A stretch of 64,000 nucleotides of DNA from Yponomeuta sedellus (GCA_934045075.1 OW203734.1:6268516-6332515); one strand, 5' to 3'. Counted from the stretch's first letter, positions 10,291 to 20,265 are shown. The notes: generated by a model from the sequence alone, not told the origin. Program-made: numbers and translations.

Positions 10291-10934
10291 ATACGATCTT
10301 TAATATACACAGCAATTATTTTCAATTAATAAGTAGTTATATACCACTAGGTACTTAGATTTTTGACTTAGACAAATATGACGAATTATTATGTAGGTAT
10401 TGTAGAAATGTTTTGAAGTCGGTGCCTCAAATTTGCTCGCCTTGTAACGTGGCACCGACTCCAAACTATACTTCCTCAAATTCAATAAATTAATTAATTA
10501 ATTTGATGAAATTAATTTTATTTAATTCGACTCTTAAATAAATTTCTTGTAAATACCTACATCAAATTTTAAGCTCGTATTCGTTTAAATTATACTGGCC
10601 GTCTAAACTAAGTTTTGATCACACTTTAACTTTTTCACACTTTTTTAAAATTGCAATAACTTTTTAAGTGCAGAAGATATACTTTCGAAATAAAAAGAAC
10701 TCGAAGAAAGCTTAGTTTTGTATTAAATCTCTATGGAAGGTAACGTCCTTTTAAGACATGGCTGAAAAAAAAATGTTTGGCTAGTTTAGGATAAAACAAA
10801 ATGTAAACTGTAGTAGGTACTTAGTTTTGTAGGTCTGTGTATTACTCTGTTTTAGTGTTGCAGTGTTGTGATGTTGATTTTTATAATCCCTAGACGGCCC
10901 ACCCAAAAGGACTTTACAAACAGACGGACTCCCT
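10291..10934. other. No gene recognised
   Basis: AT-rich. GGCCGTCT at about 10600 and AGACGGCC at about 10893 form a weak 8-bp inverted repeat that could bound a MITE of about 300 bp. This is not enough to call one. Confidence 0.4.
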
Positions 10935-11466
10935 TACAAGAAAATTTTCTTTTAAGTATTCCATCTTTCTTTTTTAGTATCGAACCCAAAAAAACGCACA
11001 GTGTAGTGAAGATAAGATAGCGGCAGCATGGGAACCAGTGCTTAAGTGCATGAGACCCCCTTGCTAGAAGTGTGACTGTAGAGTTAATTTTAATTTCAAT
11101 TAATAATCAATATTTTTAAGTTCATGTAAAATAATTGGTTTATAAATTTAATTTTAACTTCAATTACTAATAATCAATATTATTGACTTTATATAAAATA
11201 AAGAAGTTTGCCTATTTTGGAACGTAACTTCATAATTAACTTTTGTAATTTTTGCCGGGGGTAGTAAACTAACAGTATTCAAAAAGATGCCTGTCACCTC
11301 AGTCTTCCGAGACCACGGCACCTGAAAAAGTGCTGAAACGTCGGAAAATTGTAAAAATGTAATAAACGAGCATTAATCCAAAGAAAAATTTCCTGTAAGA
11401 ATTCCATCTTTCTTTTTTTAGCATGGAACCCAAAAAAACACACAGTGTAGTGAAGATAACATAGGC
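10935..11466 (+). repeat. Repeat U1 copy 2 between diverged direct repeats
   Basis: The core 11031-11375 matches the U1 copy at 2692-3100 in order and content. It includes GACCACGGCACCTGAAAAAG and CGTCGGAAAATTG near the end. Flanks 10940-11023 and 11385-11466 are direct repeats of each other (CCATCTTTCTTTTTTAG, CACAGTGTAGTGAAGATAA), too long and diverged for a target-site duplication. They could be pseudo-LTRs of a Penelope-like element or a local duplication. Confidence 0.6.
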
Positions 11467-11994
11467 TAAATATATGAAAAGAACACTGATTTATTGCTGG
11501 AAATATAGACCGCACAAACTACAGATGAAATTTCTGGACTTATTGTTTTGGAGGTTAACATTTTATGACAAAAGGGTCTAAAAGTGGACCTTTACAAAAT
11601 AGTTGAGTTTCAGAATAAATGTCTGTTTGTTCTCGCAGAAGGACAAAGTTAATTAGAAAGTACAATGTTGTTACAACTTTAGGGGCGTTAAGGTTTTGTT
11701 AATAAGACTTGTTTCTAGATTACAGAGATAATAATTGTAATTTACCTACCCATGGTATTAAGCCCATACTCTCTCTCTGGCTCTGAGAGAAGGCATGTGC
11801 CTACAGTGAGAAGTTTATAAGTTGTATTAGGTATATGATATTTGTCTCGCCCGTACATTTTAATATCAGGTATTATTGAAGATACATCTTGTATTCCCAA
11901 ATGTGGCTTAGATGGCACTAGGGAAATAATGACAAGAACACTTTTTAAGTACGTTTTTGTTTTCGTATACATTTATTTTATAACTATTAAGAAA
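11467..11994. other. No gene; SINE S2 tail scrap
   Basis: Mostly unassigned AT-rich DNA. About 11752-11815 contains a scrap related to the S2 SINE tail (AAGCCCATACTCTCTCTCTG and GAGAGAAGGC). Confidence 0.4.
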
Positions 11995-12115
11995 ACTCAC
12001 GATGTCGTCTGACCATCGTGTCGGTGGTCTGCCTACCAACCTCCTTCCCTCCCTTGGCCACCACTCCGATACTGCCCTGGTCCACCGGCCGTCTTCCCTT
12101 CTAGCCAAGTGTCCT
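11995..12115 (-). pseudogene. RTE-type LINE C-terminal fragment
   Basis: Minus-strand translation contains RREDGRWTRAVSEWWPREGR and VGRPPTRWSDDIV, the usual RTE C-terminal signature. It reads open into flanking DNA at its downstream end and lacks the family 3' tail, so it is a broken copy from a different RTE subfamily than 8282-8640. Confidence 0.7.
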
Positions 12116-12858
12116 CCACTTTAACTCTGTGATCCGCTTACCAACTTCTTCGACCTTGAACGTTACTTAAGTTTTTTTTTTATATTGGGAAGACTAACAG
12201 CAACATACAAAGAGTAACAAAAACATTGAACATACAGCAGTCCAATATTATAAGTCTCCACTTATAGAACCTAGCGAACTTACATATTTACCTAGCCTAG
12301 AACACTTATTTACCTAGCAAAATACGGTTATCAGCCCTACGTGCCATGGCCTTCAAAACCAGCTGTTGTAAACAAGCGCCCGCGTTTAGACCTTGGTAAC
12401 TCGGTAACTCTACAAATTCCCGAGATTCTCCCCTGCACGATGATTAAAACATAGCGCGTGACTCCAATTTGGAAACAAATGAATTTCGTGAGCCCAGACG
12501 CTTCTTGTTAAATATGACGCACGAAACGACATTATTAGTTTCACTGATGGCTTAATTTAACGTTTTAAAGGTAGGCAGGATGAGATACATTCAAAACGCG
12601 CGGTAGCGTCGAAATTTCATGCAAAAGTTTGGTTTTTAATACAAAACGAAGCGAATAGTCAGATACGTATGTGCGTAGTAATGTTTTTTTTATTTGTACT
12701 GTCTCCAATCGGAGGTGGAAAATAAATGGGGCTTTTTTCTACTCTGTTTGAACCACTCTCCTTAACGCATGAGAATTTAGACAATCTCACAAACTAATCT
12801 ATATTTTTTTCAAATTCTATTCCATAATCTGCGAATTAATGAATGTTAGAAGTTGAAC
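12116..12858. other. No gene recognised
   Basis: AT-rich with no frame of interest and no repeat identified. Confidence 0.5.
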
Positions 12859-12870
12859 TAAACTCTGATT

Positions 12871-12990
12871 GTAGACTTTTAGTCCGCATCTACTTACGGG
12901 TGTTGTTATATCCTGGTCGGAATCTTCCGATATAACAACACCCGTAAGTAGATCCGGACTAAGTCTACAATGTGTTGTGCTTACGAAAGT
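12871..12990. mobile_element. Hairpin insertion with 12-bp target-site duplication
   Basis: Arms 12869-12911 and 12930-12970 pair almost perfectly (one mismatch, one 2-nt bulge) around an 18-nt loop. Arm motifs are CATCTACTTACGGGTGTTGT and its complement. TAAACTCTGATT occurs exactly at 12859-12870 and 12991-13002, bounding the insertion. It could be a retroposed small hairpin RNA or a short MITE; the 12-bp duplication favours retroposition. Confidence 0.7.
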
Positions 12991-13162
12991 TAAACTCTGA
13001 TTTTTATTCTGTAGTATTCTGACATTTTAAAAGTGATGCTACTAAGTGATTGTGTTGTGTGAACTTGTGTGAAAGTTAATATTATTACTAAAAAAGCTCT
13101 CCACCGAAAAAGGGATATATTTGACCCATTTGAGGGCAATAACAAATAAAATGCTAGATATT

Positions 13163-13355
13163 AAAAACCTATTTAGAGGCTTAAAAATTCCACCCATGCC
13201 GGGATACGAACCCGCAACCTTTAACTATCTGTGCCAGCGCTCTTTCCAACTGAGCTAATGGGCGACTCATCGGCATCAGTGAAATTTCGAACCTCTTTAC
13301 ACTAAAATTGTCCTTAGCACGGGTTAGTGCATTAAAAATAAAAAATAGTATAATC
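13163..13355. mobile_element. TLR fold-back insertion
   Basis: Bounded by ATGCTAGATATT at 13151-13162 and 13356-13367. It starts AAAAACCTATTTAGAGGC, runs through the tRNA-like core in minus orientation to CGAACCTCTTTACAC. It then switches to the plus-oriented tail AATTGTCCTTAGCACGGG and GTGCATTAAAAATAAAAAA. One target-site duplication encloses both orientations, so the inversion happened before or during insertion, as in twin priming or template switching. Confidence 0.8.
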
Positions 13356-13389
13356 ATGCTAGATATTATTTAATGTTTTACTTACAAAA

Positions 13390-13556
13390 GTCAAGAAATT
13401 ATAGCTAAAGTGTAAAGAGATTCGAAATTTCACTGATGCCGGTGAGTCGCCGATTAGCTCAGTTGGAAAGGGCGCTGGCACGGATAGCCAGAGGTCGCGG
13501 GTTCGAATCCCGGCATGGGTGAAATTATTAGCCTCTAAATAGGTTTTAAAAAAATG
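13390..13556 (+). repeat. TLR repeat, simple orientation
   Basis: GTAAAGAGATTCGAAATTTC leads into box A (GATTAGCTCAGTTGGAAAGG), box B (GCGGGTTCGAATCCCGG) and CCTCTAAATAGGTTTTAAA, where it stops before the tail. Just 35 bp separate it from the fold-back copy at 13163-13355. Confidence 0.7.
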
Positions 13557-13589
13557 ATAACTGTCAAAATTCTACGGAATAAAAGATCT

Positions 13590-13880
13590 AAGTATAGTTT
13601 TCCATTTCAAAATCCAGCTATACCTAATTTTAGAGAAAAAATGGAGAAAAAACCAAATTTATTTTTTTGAGAGATCAGTTTTGTAGAGCGTTATACGCGC
13701 TGTGTGGTTTGAAATGAAATTAAATGAATAGATTTTATTCAAAGTAGCGCCGATACTGCGGCTTAATTAACGTTACAAGTCAACTAGGTGTCTATTTCAA
13801 AATCCAGATTATTTTGGATAAAAAATGGACAAAAAATACTCCAAACTTAGTTCTTTCAAAGTCCTAAATTATTTCAGTAG
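13590..13880 (-). repeat. LINE 3' UTR fragments (U2)
   Basis: TTTTATTCAAAGTAGCGCC (about 13732) read in reverse is GGCGCTACTTTGAATAAA, a poly(A)-signal-like end with an AATGA-type tail. The adjoining CCATTTCAAAATCCAG and AAAAATGGACAAAAA blocks match 24370-24530. An extra block at about 13600 repeats CCATTTCAAAATCCAG. It is probably a LINE end; the class is not determined. Confidence 0.55.
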
Positions 13881-14007
13881 ACAAATCCTGTTTCAAAAAA
13901 TGGTTGTACTAGAAGTACTAACTCTCCATCTATCAGAACAATGAACAAGCAGTATGCACGCACCACTCTGGCTGGGTACTATTAGTCCAAACAGAATCGA
14001 GCTTTTC

Positions 14008-14085
14008 GATATCAACCCTTGTATGTCCCCACTGCTAGGGCACGGGTCTCTTCCTGCATTGCACGGCTCTCTTCCTGTCTCTCCT
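14008..14085 (-). repeat. 5S-like SINE 3' fragment
   Basis: ATCAACCCTTGTATGTCCCC, CTGCTAGGGCACGGGTCTC and a partly duplicated CTCTTCCTGC block match the minus-strand 3' end of the 5S-like SINE. Confidence 0.6.
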
Positions 14086-14689
14086 TGCATTTACCTCTCT
14101 GTGTTTGTGCGTAGATGCAAATAAATGTTTTTACATCTCTCATGTTCGGTAAGTAGGTTCTTATAACCTCCAAATGGGACTTGTAGGTGACTAAATTAGC
14201 GCTCTATGTTAATAATGTAGCTAGAAAAGCCCTAGGGCGGTAAGTAATTAAAAAAAACTCTTCTTTCTTTCAAAAAGTTCGCGTACATCTAACCATCATA
14301 CTGGCAATAGACATCATGCATTCAGCCCAATGACCAGAGTAGTCGCCTTGCTATTCAGCCCTGTCTTCGTGTGAGTATAATACTCATCAATTTTAATTAT
14401 CGAACGGCGAAGCTCAATTTAGTTCTTCAAAAAAAATATTAAAAAGTTCTTTAATTGATTCTTTTTAATGAAAAAAGGCTGGAATAGAAAACTTTTACTT
14501 TAAATACTGTTTGTTAAATGTTTTATTCTTGTAATGCCGGTTTTTTTCTATTTACCTCACAATCGAGATGTTAAGCAGAATAGTTAGCTAAATAAATAAA
14601 AGTTAAATATCTCGGGCTGTCATTGATGCCTTACAGCCCTTGGCTACTAATCTACTATTATTTACCTAACTATCTATCATTACAACAAG
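14086..14689. other. No gene recognised
   Basis: AT-rich sequence without a recognised repeat. Confidence 0.5.
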
Positions 14690-14860
14690 GTTAGGCTATG
14701 CTCCACCACGCGGGCCAAGTCCGGGTTGGTGGAGGGGTTGTAAGACAGTGGCGGGCCTTACAGCCAGAAGTTATCAAGCCGCCCATGAGACCTCAGACAT
14801 GGCTTAACGACTGGCATTTCATGACACCCGGTACCAACGGCTTAAGAAGCTTTTGTCGCA
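14690..14860 (-). repeat. 5S-like SINE middle fragment
   Basis: GGTTAGGCTATGCTCCACCA through CAGTGGCGGGCCTTACAG and ATCAAGCCGCCCATGAGACC is the central body of the SINE on the minus strand. The 5S-like head is absent. The 80-codon plus frame over it is not a gene. Confidence 0.65.
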
Positions 14861-14944
14861 TTCAAAAAAGAAACAAACCAGCGTACTCGACAGTCATTGT
14901 TAAGGCACGCCAATTTTGCTACGGCTTTCAAACAACCTGAAATT

Positions 14945-15075
14945 CATGGTGTATGGTCACGTGCACTAACATGTATGCATTTTAGAACATTGTCATTGTC
15001 AAAATAGTAAATTTCTCATACATCACACTAGAAAAGGTTAACATGACAAGGTTCTAGCGTGTTACAGGTTAGCAA
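14945..15075. repeat. Dispersed repeat U3, copy 1
   Basis: CGTGCACTAACATGTATGCA, GTCAAAATAG, CATACATCA and GGTTAACATGACAAGGTTCT recur in the same order at 53518-53700. The outer ends GGTGTATGGT and ACTGTACACC are roughly complementary, so a MITE is possible. Confidence 0.55.
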
Positions 15076-15309
15076 CTGTACACCCAAAAGCAAAGCAAGA
15101 ACCTATGAGGGCAAACTTAACCCATTCAAGTCGGAGAGTCCAATAAAATTTTAAAACAAATTGTAAGGTCGCATCGATGGAGGCGAGCGAATTTAAATTC
15201 AAGACGGTGAACTGGGACGTATTGTGGATTAACTTGACGGGGTTTTCTGCATTTATTTAGGAATATTTGTATCCCCACTACTGTGTATGCCACTTCTCGG
15301 CAAAGGCTT

Positions 15310-18300
15310 TCTTTATACTTTATTGCACACGAAACATTAAATAGGACATTACATAAGAAATAAGATGTACAAAGGCGAGCTTATCTCTGTAAGAGATTTC
15401 TTCCAGCAAACCTTGGAGAGTCGGAGCAGCAGTAAAAAACGGGTCTGTATACGTGTACAAAATAAATTACATAGACTACAAAAGCCCTTAGCAATAACCT
15501 ACGCAGAAATAATACACTACATAAACTAAATACCTGTAAATATAAATAAATAAAATACATAGAAAATAATAAATAAATATATAGCTCAAAGATATGATAA
15601 AGATAAATAGTGCTCTTTCAACTGCTTCTTAAATGTACCAAATGTGGGACTAGCGCATATTTTCTGTGGCAGTGCATTCCACAGCCTAACCGATTGGACC
15701 GTGAATGAGTCACCGTAAGCTCCAGTGTTGTGAGCAGGGATTTCAAGAAGGTGGGAGTTAAGAGTTCTAATTGGCCTATCCCCAGAGTGCAGGTACTGAA
15801 ACCTTTCTCTGAGGTAGGCGGGAGATGAGGGATTATTAAGAATTTGGTATAATAAGGAGAGTATATGTGCATTCCGGCGAATACGAATTGGGAGCCATTT
15901 TAACTCATGACGGAAATGAGACACATGATCATATTTGCGAAGTCCGTATATGTAACGGATACCCAAATGTTGTAGTCGTTCGAGTTTGTCTAGCAGCTCC
16001 TCATTGGCATCCAAGTAGCAAACATCCGCATAGTCGAGAAGGGGAAGAAGAAGGGACTGAGCAAGAGTAATTCTGGTTTTAAATGGGAGAAAGTTTTGGA
16101 GACGCCGCAGCGAATGAAAAGTCGCAAAGACGCGCCGACTGACTTCACCGACATGCGCGGACCAAGAGAGATGACAGTCAAAGAGCACTCCTAGGTTCTT
16201 GGCCTTTGCCGTATAGGCGATAGGCGTGTCGTTAAAAACGACAGAAGGAACCACTGATTGCTTCATCAGCAACTTGTAGAAGTGCGGACTGCCAATAAGC
16301 ATCGCCTGTGATTTTTTGGGATTCACTAAAAGTCCAAAGTGCCGAGCCCAGTTTTGAATACGCGCGAGGTCAGCATTCAAAATATCAACCGCAGAGTCAA
16401 ACTCATCCACACTGAAATGCCTGTAAAGCTGCAGGTCGTCTGCGTACAGATGGTATCGAGACGACAACGTGTCAGTGACAGAGTTAATGAAAATTGAAAA
16501 CAAGAGTGGGGAGAGGACCCCACCCTGGGGGACGCCTGCAGTGAGTTCACACCAATCCGAGGACGTCTCGTCGGAGCGTATGCACTGCTGGCGCCCCCGG
16601 AGATAGGTGTCGAACCATTCTGTTACAAGAGGAGATACATTAAGAGAGGCTAGGATAGCTAGAAGGATGTCGAAGTCAACACAGTTGAAGGCACTGCTGA
16701 AGTCAAGCAGTGTCAGCACCGTAAGTTGCTTGTTATCTCTAGCGAGACGTATGTCATCAGTGACCTTCAACAGTGCCGTAACCGTGCTGTGACCAGGACG
16801 GAAACCGGATTGGAAATTGTTAAGGAGATTGTTTTGGGTGAGGAATGTCGAAAGTTGGGTGTTTACAAGAGATTCAAGAACTTTGGAAAGGAAGGGAAGG
16901 ATGGATATGGGCCGATATTCTGAGAACGATGATGGATGCGTAGTTTTGGGAAGCGGTATAACGTGGGCTTTTTTCCAGGCGGCTGGAAACAGGCTGGTTA
17001 CCAAGGAGAAGTTTATAATATGTGTGATAGTTGGAACCAGCCCGTCAATGGCCAGGAGCAGCATTTGAGAGCTGATCTGGTCATTTCCAACCGCTTTGGA
17101 GGATATGGAGAGGATTGCTCTCTTAACGTCACTCGTGGTAACAGACTTGAAGGTGAAAGGAACGCAGTCGGGTTTTCGCTGTGAAGAAAGATTATGGAGA
17201 GTGACCTTTTTGGCGTTGTCTTCCAAAGTTACTGGAGGCATTGAAAAGTGTTTATTGAGGGCGTCTAAATCAACATTTATGGGGCTTCTATCAGGAGATT
17301 TACCGATCCCGAGCGTTTTAAGAAATTTCCAAACTTCGCTAGGGCTGTATTTATCAATTGACTCGTTTATGTGTCGTCTTTTAGCATCCCGACACATCCG
17401 ACTGCAGCGATTACGTAGCATCTTGAAGCGAGAAAAGTTAACCTCCGTGGGATCCTTCTTAGACTTCCACTTGGCTTGATAGCGCTTAGCCATTAATTCC
17501 TTAATGTCTTGCGTGAGCCAGGGTGCAGGTAGATGCCTGACTTTCACCCTTTTCACAGGAGCATGTTTATCAAAAAGGGCCAACACTGCGGAGTTGAAGC
17601 GAATCACCTTCTCATCACACGTGATGCTGTCAGTGACCGGCGACCAATCAGTTGCGGCCACATCCTCCGCCAGCGCCTCCAAATCAATCCCTTTAAAACT
17701 TCGAAGAAAGAGATATTTTGCCTTTTTTTTAGGAGGATGAACTTTATACGAGACGTAAACAAGATCATGGTGAGAGAAAGGGGCATCAAGCTGGCCAAAA
17801 ATGGCAACTTTCTGCAGTCGTGACACAAGCATGAGGTCAAGTAGGGAAGGTATGCAATTCGGCGCGTGATGAGTTGGAGATAGGGACAATATATTTAGAT
17901 TATATGAAGAAATGAGAGACTGCAGCTTGGTGGCTCGGGAATCATTTTTAATAAGGCAAGTGTTGAAATCTCCCAAAATTAGAGAGTCGTCGTAAAGGGG
18001 AGAAAATTTATCCAGAAGGGATTCAAGGTTGTTAAAAAAATTTATGTGTAGAGACGGGCTATAGTAGACACCAAGAAGAAGCTTAGAATGACGAAGGGAG
18101 ATTTCTAAAAATAAATGTTCTGGGGATTCAGTTGCCTGGCTGACTGATTGACTGATTATGATGCATGGGATGTCAGAGCGCAAATATATTGCGACTCCAC
18201 CACAAGCCCTTACAGTCCTATCATTCCGGATAAGTCGGAAGCCAGGCAAACTAACCATTGTGGACGGTAATGATGGCTTAAGGAAAGATTCAGATACAAG

Positions 18301-18425
18301 TATAGCATCTATGCGTTGTCCACTGAAGGATGCCAAGAAGTCGGAGTAATGAGCCGTAATGCTTTGTGCATTAATGTGCACAACATTGAAGTTTGGGTGA
18401 ACATCCTGGAACACCGCATCTAGAC
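15310..18425 (-). mobile_element. CR1/Daphne-like LINE, 5'-truncated
   Basis: The insertion spans the coding frame 15586-18414 and a 3' UTR of about 275 bp on the minus strand. The UTR ends with the AATAAAGTATAAAG-type tail at about 15310. Loose copies of the same tail occur at 5395, 9466, 18745, 19553, 25850, 36145, 43365 and 57225. There is no ORF1 and no 5' UTR; a stop (TAG) in frame just upstream of the endonuclease start marks foreign DNA or decay. CR1-group LINEs usually insert with little or no target-site duplication and I see none. Confidence 0.8.
15586..18414 (-). CDS. LINE ORF2-like endonuclease/reverse transcriptase
   Basis: An uninterrupted frame of about 942 codons. Residues about 8-225 are an APE-like endonuclease: VVHINAQSI with the catalytic Asn, VSESFLKP with the Glu, LGDFN with Asp/Asn, and SHHD near its end. 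A basic linker (HAPVKRVKVRHLPAPW) leads to the reverse transcriptase, about 440-740. The RT shows FSSAFNCVDFDIL, GVPQGGVLSPLLF and the catalytic YADD at residues 657-660 (16435-16446). The C-terminal region (KLERLQHLGIRYI, RLWNALP) is typical of CR1/Daphne/jockey-group LINEs. It nicks DNA and reverse transcribes its own RNA at the target. The frame opens with GTG; no ATG precedes the endonuclease, so the copy is probably not expressed as it stands. Several plus-strand frames inside are antisense. Confidence 0.85.
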   Translation of the reverse strand: MFQDVHPNFNVVHINAQSITAHYSDFLASFSGQRIDAILVSESFLKPSLPSTMVSLPGFRLIRNDRTVRACGGVAIYLRSDIPCIIISQSVSQATESPEHLFLEISLRHSKLLLGVYYSPSLHINFFNNLESLLDKFSPLYDDSLILGDFNTCLIKNDSRATKLQSLISSYNLNILSLSPTHHAPNCIPSLLDLMLVSRLQKVAIFGQLDAPFSHHDLVYVSYKVHPPKKKAKYLFLRSFKGIDLEALAEDVAATDWSPVTDSITCDEKVIRFNSAVLALFDKHAPVKRVKVRHLPAPWLTQDIKELMAKRYQAKWKSKKDPTEVNFSRFKMLRNRCSRMCRDAKRRHINESIDKYSPSEVWKFLKTLGIGKSPDRSPINVDLDALNKHFSMPPVTLEDNAKKVTLHNLSSQRKPDCVPFTFKSVTTSDVKRAILSISSKAVGNDQISSQMLLLAIDGLVPTITHIINFSLVTSLFPAAWKKAHVIPLPKTTHPSSFSEYRPISILPFLSKVLESLVNTQLSTFLTQNNLLNNFQSGFRPGHSTVTALLKVTDDIRLARDNKQLTVLTLLDFSSAFNCVDFDILLAILASLNVSPLVTEWFDTYLRGRQQCIRSDETSSDWCELTAGVPQGGVLSPLLFSIFINSVTDTLSSRYHLYADDLQLYRHFSVDEFDSAVDILNADLARIQNWARHFGLLVNPKKSQAMLIGSPHFYKLLMKQSVVPSVVFNDTPIAYTAKAKNLGVLFDCHLSWSAHVGEVSRRVFATFHSLRRLQNFLPFKTRITLAQSLLLPLLDYADVCYLDANEELLDKLERLQHLGIRYIYGLRKYDHVSHFRHELKWLPIRIRRNAHILSLLYQILNNPSSPAYLRERFQYLHSGDRPIRTLNSHLLEIPAHNTGAYGDSFTVQSVRLWNALPQKICASPTFGTFKKQLKEHYLSLSYL

Positions 18426-18744
18426 GGTCCTACTTATAAAAAATGCTGGAACCATTTTGTTGGCAAAAGACATTTTTATTGTTTATTTTGACTTTTTGTA
18501 CACATTGTCTATGTCAGTTTTAAATTTAGTTTATGTCTAATCTATAATTAATTGTCTGGTTAAAATATTATTATGATCGAATAAACACGGAATTATAAAT
18601 AGAAATATATTTTATTTAAAACCAAAGAGTAGGGCACCATACAGTGCATTTATTTAAATGTAGACGCCACTACTAGATGCTTTGTCATTTACACATGAGT
18701 AAATTGGTGTACTATTGCTCTAATTGTCCAGCAGTTAATTAGTT
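18426..18744. other. No gene recognised
   Basis: AT-rich flank upstream of the LINE. I find no ORF1-like zinc-finger frame here. Confidence 0.5.
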
Positions 18745-18830
18745 TATACAAAGGTTGTCTGTGAGAAATGACTTTTAGTGATAAGGCCGCTGTCTGTATT
18801 CTTATCTTAAGAAATAACATCTACATACAA
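18745..18830 (+). repeat. CR1/Daphne-like LINE tail scrap
   Basis: AAAGGTTGTCTGTGAGAAAT and TTTTAGTGATAAGGCCGCTG match the 3' UTR of the family, followed by a TTCTTATCTTAAGAAAT block. Confidence 0.6.
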
Positions 18831-18834
18831 GCAC

Positions 18835-18965
18835 ATACATTGCTTATGGTCCCACACTAGGATAGCCCTGTGTCGTGGAAACCAGAAGCAACGACATCAC
18901 AAATATGTAAACATCCAAGACCTGGAGCTTTTTTTTATCCCCAGCCGGGGTTCGAAATATCTGTG
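18835..18965 (-). repeat. tRNA-derived SINE (family S3)
   Basis: Reverse copy of the SINE at 38460-38652: TGGTCCCACACTAGGATAG, GTGGAAACCAGAAGCAACGA, AAACATCCAAGACCTGGAG and the box B region CAGCCGGGGTTCGAA. The rest of the head is missing. Confidence 0.7.
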
Positions 18966-19355
18966 TATTTCCATTTTTATATGTAATAAAGTATTCTCTA
19001 TCTATCTAATTGTAATTTTAATCCTAAATCTGGTTTACCGAGGTAACCGCACCGCTTGATATTCCCAAATGGCCTCAGGCTGGGTATTTTCCTCTCTATC
19101 AACGTGTCTGGCCCTCGTACTATACAATTTAACCTTAACTAGTTCTCAACAATTCATACTTAGTGGTAGTAAAGATCTAACTACATTATAACAGGCCTGC
19201 AATGTGCGGACTGCATGATTTCAATCTAAAATAGTTTCTAAATACTCATTGAATTAGAGACTACATTACAAGTGAAAAACAACCATTCCAGTGTTGTGCC
19301 CGTGCGATTTTTTTCTCTCAATAAATAAAAAAAAATAAATAATAAGATAAGATAA

Positions 19356-19547
19356 CTATATTATTTTCAATGCACTAACCCGTGCTAAGGTCAATTAAAA
19401 AAAATATATCATATTCAATATTCTCTGTACCTACGTAATACAGAGAATATTGTAAAGAGGTTAGAAATTTCACTTTTGCCGGTGAGTCGCCCATTAGCTC
19501 AGTTAGAAGAGCGCTGGCACGGATAGCCTCTAAATAGGTTTAAAAAA
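19356..19547. mobile_element. TLR fold-back insertion in a LINE tail
   Basis: AAGATAAGATAA flanks it at 19344-19355 and 19548-19559. The left part is the inverted tail (AATGCACTAACCCGTGC). The centre is a small palindrome ATTCTCTGTA / TACAGAGAAT. The right part is the forward tRNA-like head, with an internal deletion from GGATAGCC to TCTAAATAGG that removes box B. It landed in the GATAA microsatellite of the LINE tail at 19553-19670. Confidence 0.7.
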
Positions 19548-19552
19548 AAGAT

Positions 19553-19670
19553 AAGATAAGAATATTCTTTATTGTTCACCAGAGCACATATTATAAAACA
19601 TGTAACGATACAAAGTACAATTGGCGACCGTATTGCTAAAAGCAATTTCTCCCAGACAACCTTATGACGG
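19553..19670 (-). repeat. CR1/Daphne-like LINE 3' tail
   Basis: The GATAAGATAAG microsatellite, AATATTCTTTATTGTTCACC, TTGGCGACCGTATTGCTAA and AGCAATTTCTCCCAGACAAC are the family 3' end on the minus strand. Confidence 0.75.
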
Positions 19671-19724
19671 AAAGTTATGACTTATGACGGAATAATGTTT
19701 ACAAAAAACAAGCTTTGCTTCCTT

Positions 19725-19850
19725 AACATAGCGGAGGATACCCTGCGACCAGGTGGAGCGACGTCATTCGCAAAGAGGTAGGCAGTGACTATAAAGGAAG
19801 AGCTGGAAATCTGACACCGGCCGATTATGGAGATAATGATGGAGGTTATT
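19725..19850 (+). pseudogene. RTE-like C-terminal scrap
   Basis: Plus-strand reading gives PATRWSDVIRKEVGSDYK, resembling the RPPTRWxDDL region of RTE LINE proteins. Short and diverged. Confidence 0.45.
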
Positions 19851-19909
19851 TTTCTAGTTACATAACTTTAACTAAAGAATACCGAAATTGTCATTTCCAT
19901 CCCTCGTTC

Positions 19910-20035
19910 CTTTAGAAAACTGATTGCCTGGGGTGTCCACATACCTCTGGGCTTGAAATTACTCGTCCGTTTTTGGAATGCGTGATACTTTAAGCCCAAA
20001 TTCTCTCTCAGAGAGAAGGCCTGTGTCTTGTAGTG
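19910..20035 (+). repeat. SINE S2 tail fragment
   Basis: GCTTGAAATTACTCG, TTTAAGCCCAAATTCTCTCT, AGAGAGAAGGCCTGTGTC and GTAGTGAGACG follow the order of the S2 SINE tail. Confidence 0.5.
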
Positions 20036-20074
20036 AGACGTTTAGTGATTACACCAAAAAAATATTTATTTACA

Positions 20075-20265
20075 AAAACCTATTTAGAGGCCAAAAATTC
20101 CACTCAAACCCGCAATCTCTGGCTAACCATGCCAACCATACCGTGGCACGGTGAGCCAGAGGTCGCGGCTTCGAGTCCCGGCATGGGTGGAATTTTTAGC
20201 CTCTAAATAGGTTTTTAAAATTGTCCTTAGCACGGGATAGTGCATTAAAAAAAATATAAATATAT
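20075..20265. repeat. TLR fold-back copy
   Basis: The left part AAAAACCTATTTAGAGGC with CAAACCCGCAATCTCTGGC is minus-oriented. The right part GAGCCAGAGGTCGCGG, GAGTCCCGGCATGGGTGG, CCTCTAAATAGG and the tail AGTGCATTAAAAAAAATA is plus-oriented. The turn is near 20145, in the anticodon region. Flanks are AT-rich and a target-site duplication is uncertain. Confidence 0.65.

Noticed and set aside
10597..10905. MITE bounded by GGCCGTCT / AGACGGCC
   Set aside because: Only 8 bp of inverted repeat, no matching duplication and no second copy in the window.
15618..18349. Plus-strand and alternative minus-strand frames of 60-127 codons over the LINE
   Set aside because: Antisense or out-of-frame shadows of the endonuclease/RT frame.
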